Under the pieces are notes generated by a model. The model made no database searches and was not told the DNA's origin. It saw only the letters and a program-made list of their open reading frames with translations. Made by a program: the position numbers and the translations under genes. From contig CM026423.1 of NCBI GenBank assembly GCA_014871385.1, positions 9,594,572-9,658,571 on the forward strand: a stretch of 64,000 bases of DNA. Reading direction: 5' to 3'. This stretch comes from Ceratodon purpureus. Taxonomy: Eukaryota; Streptophyta; Bryopsida; Pseudoditrichales; Ditrichaceae. This document shows, piece after piece, positions 61,501 through 64,000 of the stretch (position 1 is the stretch's first letter; every line of letters starts with the position of its first letter).

Positions 61501-64000
61501 CCGGTTTCTTGAAAGAGGTATTGTTTCCATTTCTCCGGAGTACCATACATTATGCTCCACCGATCTATCGAATAAGAACACCACTGATTATGCCATACTG
61601 ATCTTGGTTCGGGGTCTGCCAATTCAGATTGAGCGGCACTACTCGTTGAACGGCTCCACGGGCGCCGAGTTGAATCTTGAAAAGCTGCAATCGATAGCAA
61701 CGGCGAAGGCTTCTTCAACCGCCAAGATCAGATGGCTCGAGTTACTCAACTCCTCTATAGCCACAAGAGAGGCCCGGTGCCTACCACCTAAACCATGCAA
61801 CGAGCAGAGGCTCACCCATTGGCTGGGAAGGGCATGCTTCTGGGCAGCAGTGAGTCATATCTCTCCACTACACTGTAATGCTATGCTGTATTTCTGTTTC
61901 GATCCTATTGTTAACTTCTGCGTACTTAATTAAATTACGTATGCCTGGTCGATCTTTCAGTTGAGTGAGGAAGCATCCACTTCTCTGGACGACATTCTCC
62001 GCTCGGACCGACCTCCAATCAACATGAACGTCTCAACAGAGCCCATGGGTTTGGAGACCTACGTAGAGGATTGCAGAATGAAGCTATTTGACCATGCCTT
62101 CTTCTCGTACTTCAAAGGTACTGACGCCTTCACCAAGTCAACCGACTTCAAGGATTTCAAGGGGTCCGACTTAGTGGTTCGAAGAGTCCTTTACAGGTAA
62201 TTCTCTTATCTTCACTTAGTTTACTATGAGCATCCTCTTGAAGCAACCTCGCAGCCCTTGGCATAATGCCTCGGTGCCGAGGACAGTTGCTGAGGGCTCC
62301 AGCTCTGGTCAGTGCATGTAGTTCTTCATGTTTATTCTAGAGCCCTGTGAAGCAACCTCGCAGCCCCTGGCATAATGCCTCGGTGCCGAGGGCTCCTGCT
62401 GAGGGCTCCAACTGTGATGAGTGCATCATGTTCTTCTTGCTGCTCTGGGGCCCACTGAAGCAACCTCGCAGCCCTTGGCATAATGCCTCGGTGCCGAGGA
62501 CAGTTGCTGAGGGCTCCAGCTCTGGTCAGTGCATGTAGTTCTTCATGTTTATTCTAGAGCCCTGTGAAGCAACCTCGCAGCCCCTGGCATAATGCCTCGG
62601 TGCCGAGGGCTTCTGCTGAGGGCTCCAACTGTGATGAGTGCATCATGTTCGTCTTGCTGCTCTGGAGCCCATTGAAGCAACCTCGCAGCCCTTGGCATAA
62701 TGCCTCGGTGCCGAGGACCGTTGCTGAGGGCTCCAGCTCTGGTCAGTGCATGCAGTTCTTCATGTTTGTTCTAGAGCCCTGTGAAGCAACCTCGCAGCCC
62801 CTGGCAAAATGCCTCGGTGCCGAGGGCTCCTGCTGAGGGCTCCAACCGTGATGACTGCATAATGTTTTTCTTGCTGCTCTGGGGCCCATTGAAGCAACCT
62901 CGCAGCCCTTGGCATAATGCCTCGGTGCCGAGGACCCATGCTCAGGGCACCAGCTCAGTGCATGTAGTTCTTCTTGTTTGTTCTAGAGCGCTTTCTAGCT
63001 ACCTCGCTGCCCTAGGTACAATGCCTCGGTGCCAATGACTACTGCTGGTTCAGGCTGTAACTTACTGGTCGTACGTAATGCAGGTACTTCAAGTACGAGC
63101 TACTGGCGAAAGGGGCAATCTTAAAGGATGATCTTCCGATATTTCTTCAGGCTTGGGTTGATCGCTCCAGTCCCAGTTGCATGTTTTCTGCTGCTCAGCA
63201 ACGAACCTGGACCACATCGCATCTTAGCGGCGGTGCGTGGTACCTAGATTGCCTATCCAGCTTCACCCCATCGTTTGAAGTTGAGCTCAGGAAGTCGAGA
63301 GACTCCGTAGGTGAATCTGGGGCTGAGATGCAAGATCTTCTCGGGATCGAAGACGAGGCAGAGAGAGCAAAGGCCTTGAAGCGCCGCGTTGAGGAGGATC
63401 GCAGGAAGGCACAGAAGATCAAGGAGGCCGAGGAGAAGGCGCTTCAGAGGGAGGAGGAGAAGCAGCAGAAGGCCGCGGAGAAGAGTTCGAAGAAAGGCAA
63501 GAGGAAAGTGAAGTCCCCCGGCGGGGATGTTGTGAAAAGTCCTATAAGCAATTCGGGATCACAGGCACCTCCGAACTCAAGGGGCACAAAGCGCAATGTG
63601 GACTCTACGTACGAGGAAGCTCTCACTCAGGTCCCTAACATTAATGTAGGTGACGAGGAGGGGAGCAACAACCGCGAGCTCATCATCAATTCCTCACTGA
63701 AGGATGTCCTGGCGGGGTCCTCTAATAACTTCACCCAAGCCTACCTCGACATCAAGAGCTTCCTGCTCAAGGTACTTTCTAATGTGCAATCGATTTCATC
63801 CAGGATACTGTAACCGTGCGCATGAAAATGTGGCCACGGGGTGCTATTTCGTTGTAGTCGTAAGTTAGAGTGATTTTGGCTTTGACTCCTTATTGAGGAG
63901 TACTTTGCTTGATATTGTGCAGCAGTCGGAAGGGAGATCCCTGCGCTTCAGGGGCGAGCCGAGGGTGCATCCGTTTGTTGACCTCATCATTGCGGACATT
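55522..64000 (+). CDS. Multi-exon protein with ParB/sulfiredoxin-like DGNHR motif (3' end beyond window)
   Basis: Exons: 55522-55800, 56354-56452, 56620-56718, 59644-60260, 60364-60553, 61326-61517, 61628-61849, 61961-62196, 63084-63771 and 63923 onward. All phases agree, giving 900 residues in the window. The N-terminus is basic (KRRRLRRKRRLAAPE), a likely nuclear signal. Residues 200-330 read as a ParB N-terminal-like domain: a PLCRMQPMPIVRPM strand, a helix with LSKLEEEFSHGYREGASVF, then FFVCDGNHRCQAWLNH (DGNHR at 316-320), matching the DGxHR nucleotide-binding motif of ParB/Srx folds. The C-terminal part near 770-830 is a long charged helix (EEDRRKAQKIKEAEEKALQR). Biochemical role unknown; nucleotide or DNA binding is inference. 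Three introns hold the 107-109-bp repeat arrays. It is divergent from the MULE transposase. Confidence 0.8.
56770..59600 (+). repeat. Intronic 108-bp tandem repeat array, about 26 units
   Basis: It fills most of intron 56719-59643 of the DGNHR gene. Units start near 57033, 57141, 57248, 57356 and 57464 (spacing 107-108). Each contains GCAGCCTCGCAGCCCTTGGC, GCCTCGGTGCCGAGGACTTA, TGCTGGGGGCTCC, a variable GGTC-T-rich part and TTGCATTGTGTGCCCC. A block at about 57490-57920 recurs almost exactly 756 bp later, indicating duplication of seven units. Long ORFs on both strands arise only because 108 is a multiple of three. Confidence 0.97.
60620..61240 (+). repeat. Intronic 109-bp tandem repeat array, about six units
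   Basis: It lies in intron 60554-61325 of the DGNHR gene. Units are spaced 109 bp (core starts near 60643, 60752, 60861, 60970 and 61079). The core is GCCTCGGTGCCGACGAGCAA, with the second palindrome arm altered, then TGCTGGGGGCTCCAACT and GGTCACTGCATGTCG. The last units are degenerate. Same motif order as the larger array but a distinct subtype. Confidence 0.95.
62236..63060 (+). repeat. Intronic 108-109-bp tandem repeat array, about eight units
   Basis: It lies in intron 62197-63083 of the DGNHR gene. Units alternate between two forms, one with GCCGAGGACAGTTGCTGAGG and one with GCCGAGGGCTCCTGCTGAGG, so the effective period is a 217-bp dimer. Core starts are near 62268, 62377 and 62485. Same GCAGCCC..GGCATAATGCCTCGG layout and sense orientation as the other arrays. 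Confidence 0.95.

Noticed and set aside
56770-63060. CRISPR-like array
   Set aside because: Units are contiguous 107-109-bp tandem repeats in plant introns, with no unique spacers and no cas genes.

Overview
The window is nuclear DNA of a land plant, most likely a bryophyte and probably a moss. The support is a set of intron-containing plant gene families (ABCC transporter, TIR-NB-ARC-LRR immune receptor, CASP-like membrane protein, OTU deubiquitinase), introns mostly of 100-400 bases, AT-rich gene-poor spacers, and plant-type Stowaway and CACTA transposons. The species cannot be named from the sequence alone. Exon models were built by hand from splice sites, reading-frame continuity and family knowledge; no search was run.

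Layout. 1-1708: AT-rich spacer with one Stowaway-like MITE. 1709-4524 (-): ten-exon OTU deubiquitinase. 4525-12988: spacer with decayed repeats, a TA microsatellite and several foldback/hairpin sequences. 12989-13925 (-): three-exon CASP-like membrane protein. 14930-18726 (-): unrecognised coiled-coil protein. 20783-27574 (+): complete twelve-exon ABCC transporter of 1532 residues, every exon phase consistent. 29358-34703 (+): TIR-NB-ARC-LRR gene with about 38 leucine-rich repeats and a probable one-base frameshift in the LRR exon. 34704-39975: AT-rich spacer.

39976-64000 is the accessory region. It holds a two-exon 576-residue orphan (-); a 198-codon acidic ORF (-) split by a 1847-bp CACTA-type element with a clean AAC target duplication; a 1188-residue Mutator-like transposase (-); a 151-residue ORF (-) that may resemble the transposase N-terminus; and, divergently, a multi-exon gene (+) running off the window whose product carries a ParB/sulfiredoxin-type DGNHR motif.

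The most unusual feature joins the last two large genes. The single intron of the transposase and three introns of the DGNHR gene are filled with the same 107-109-bp tandem repeat, centred on the near-palindrome CCTCGGTGCCGAGG. The repeat lies in the sense orientation of its host gene in every array, although the genes are on opposite strands. I infer a candidate multi-gene mobile element, or a pair of co-evolving element genes, with a DNA-binding or RNA-level role for the intronic arrays; that role is not shown by the sequence.
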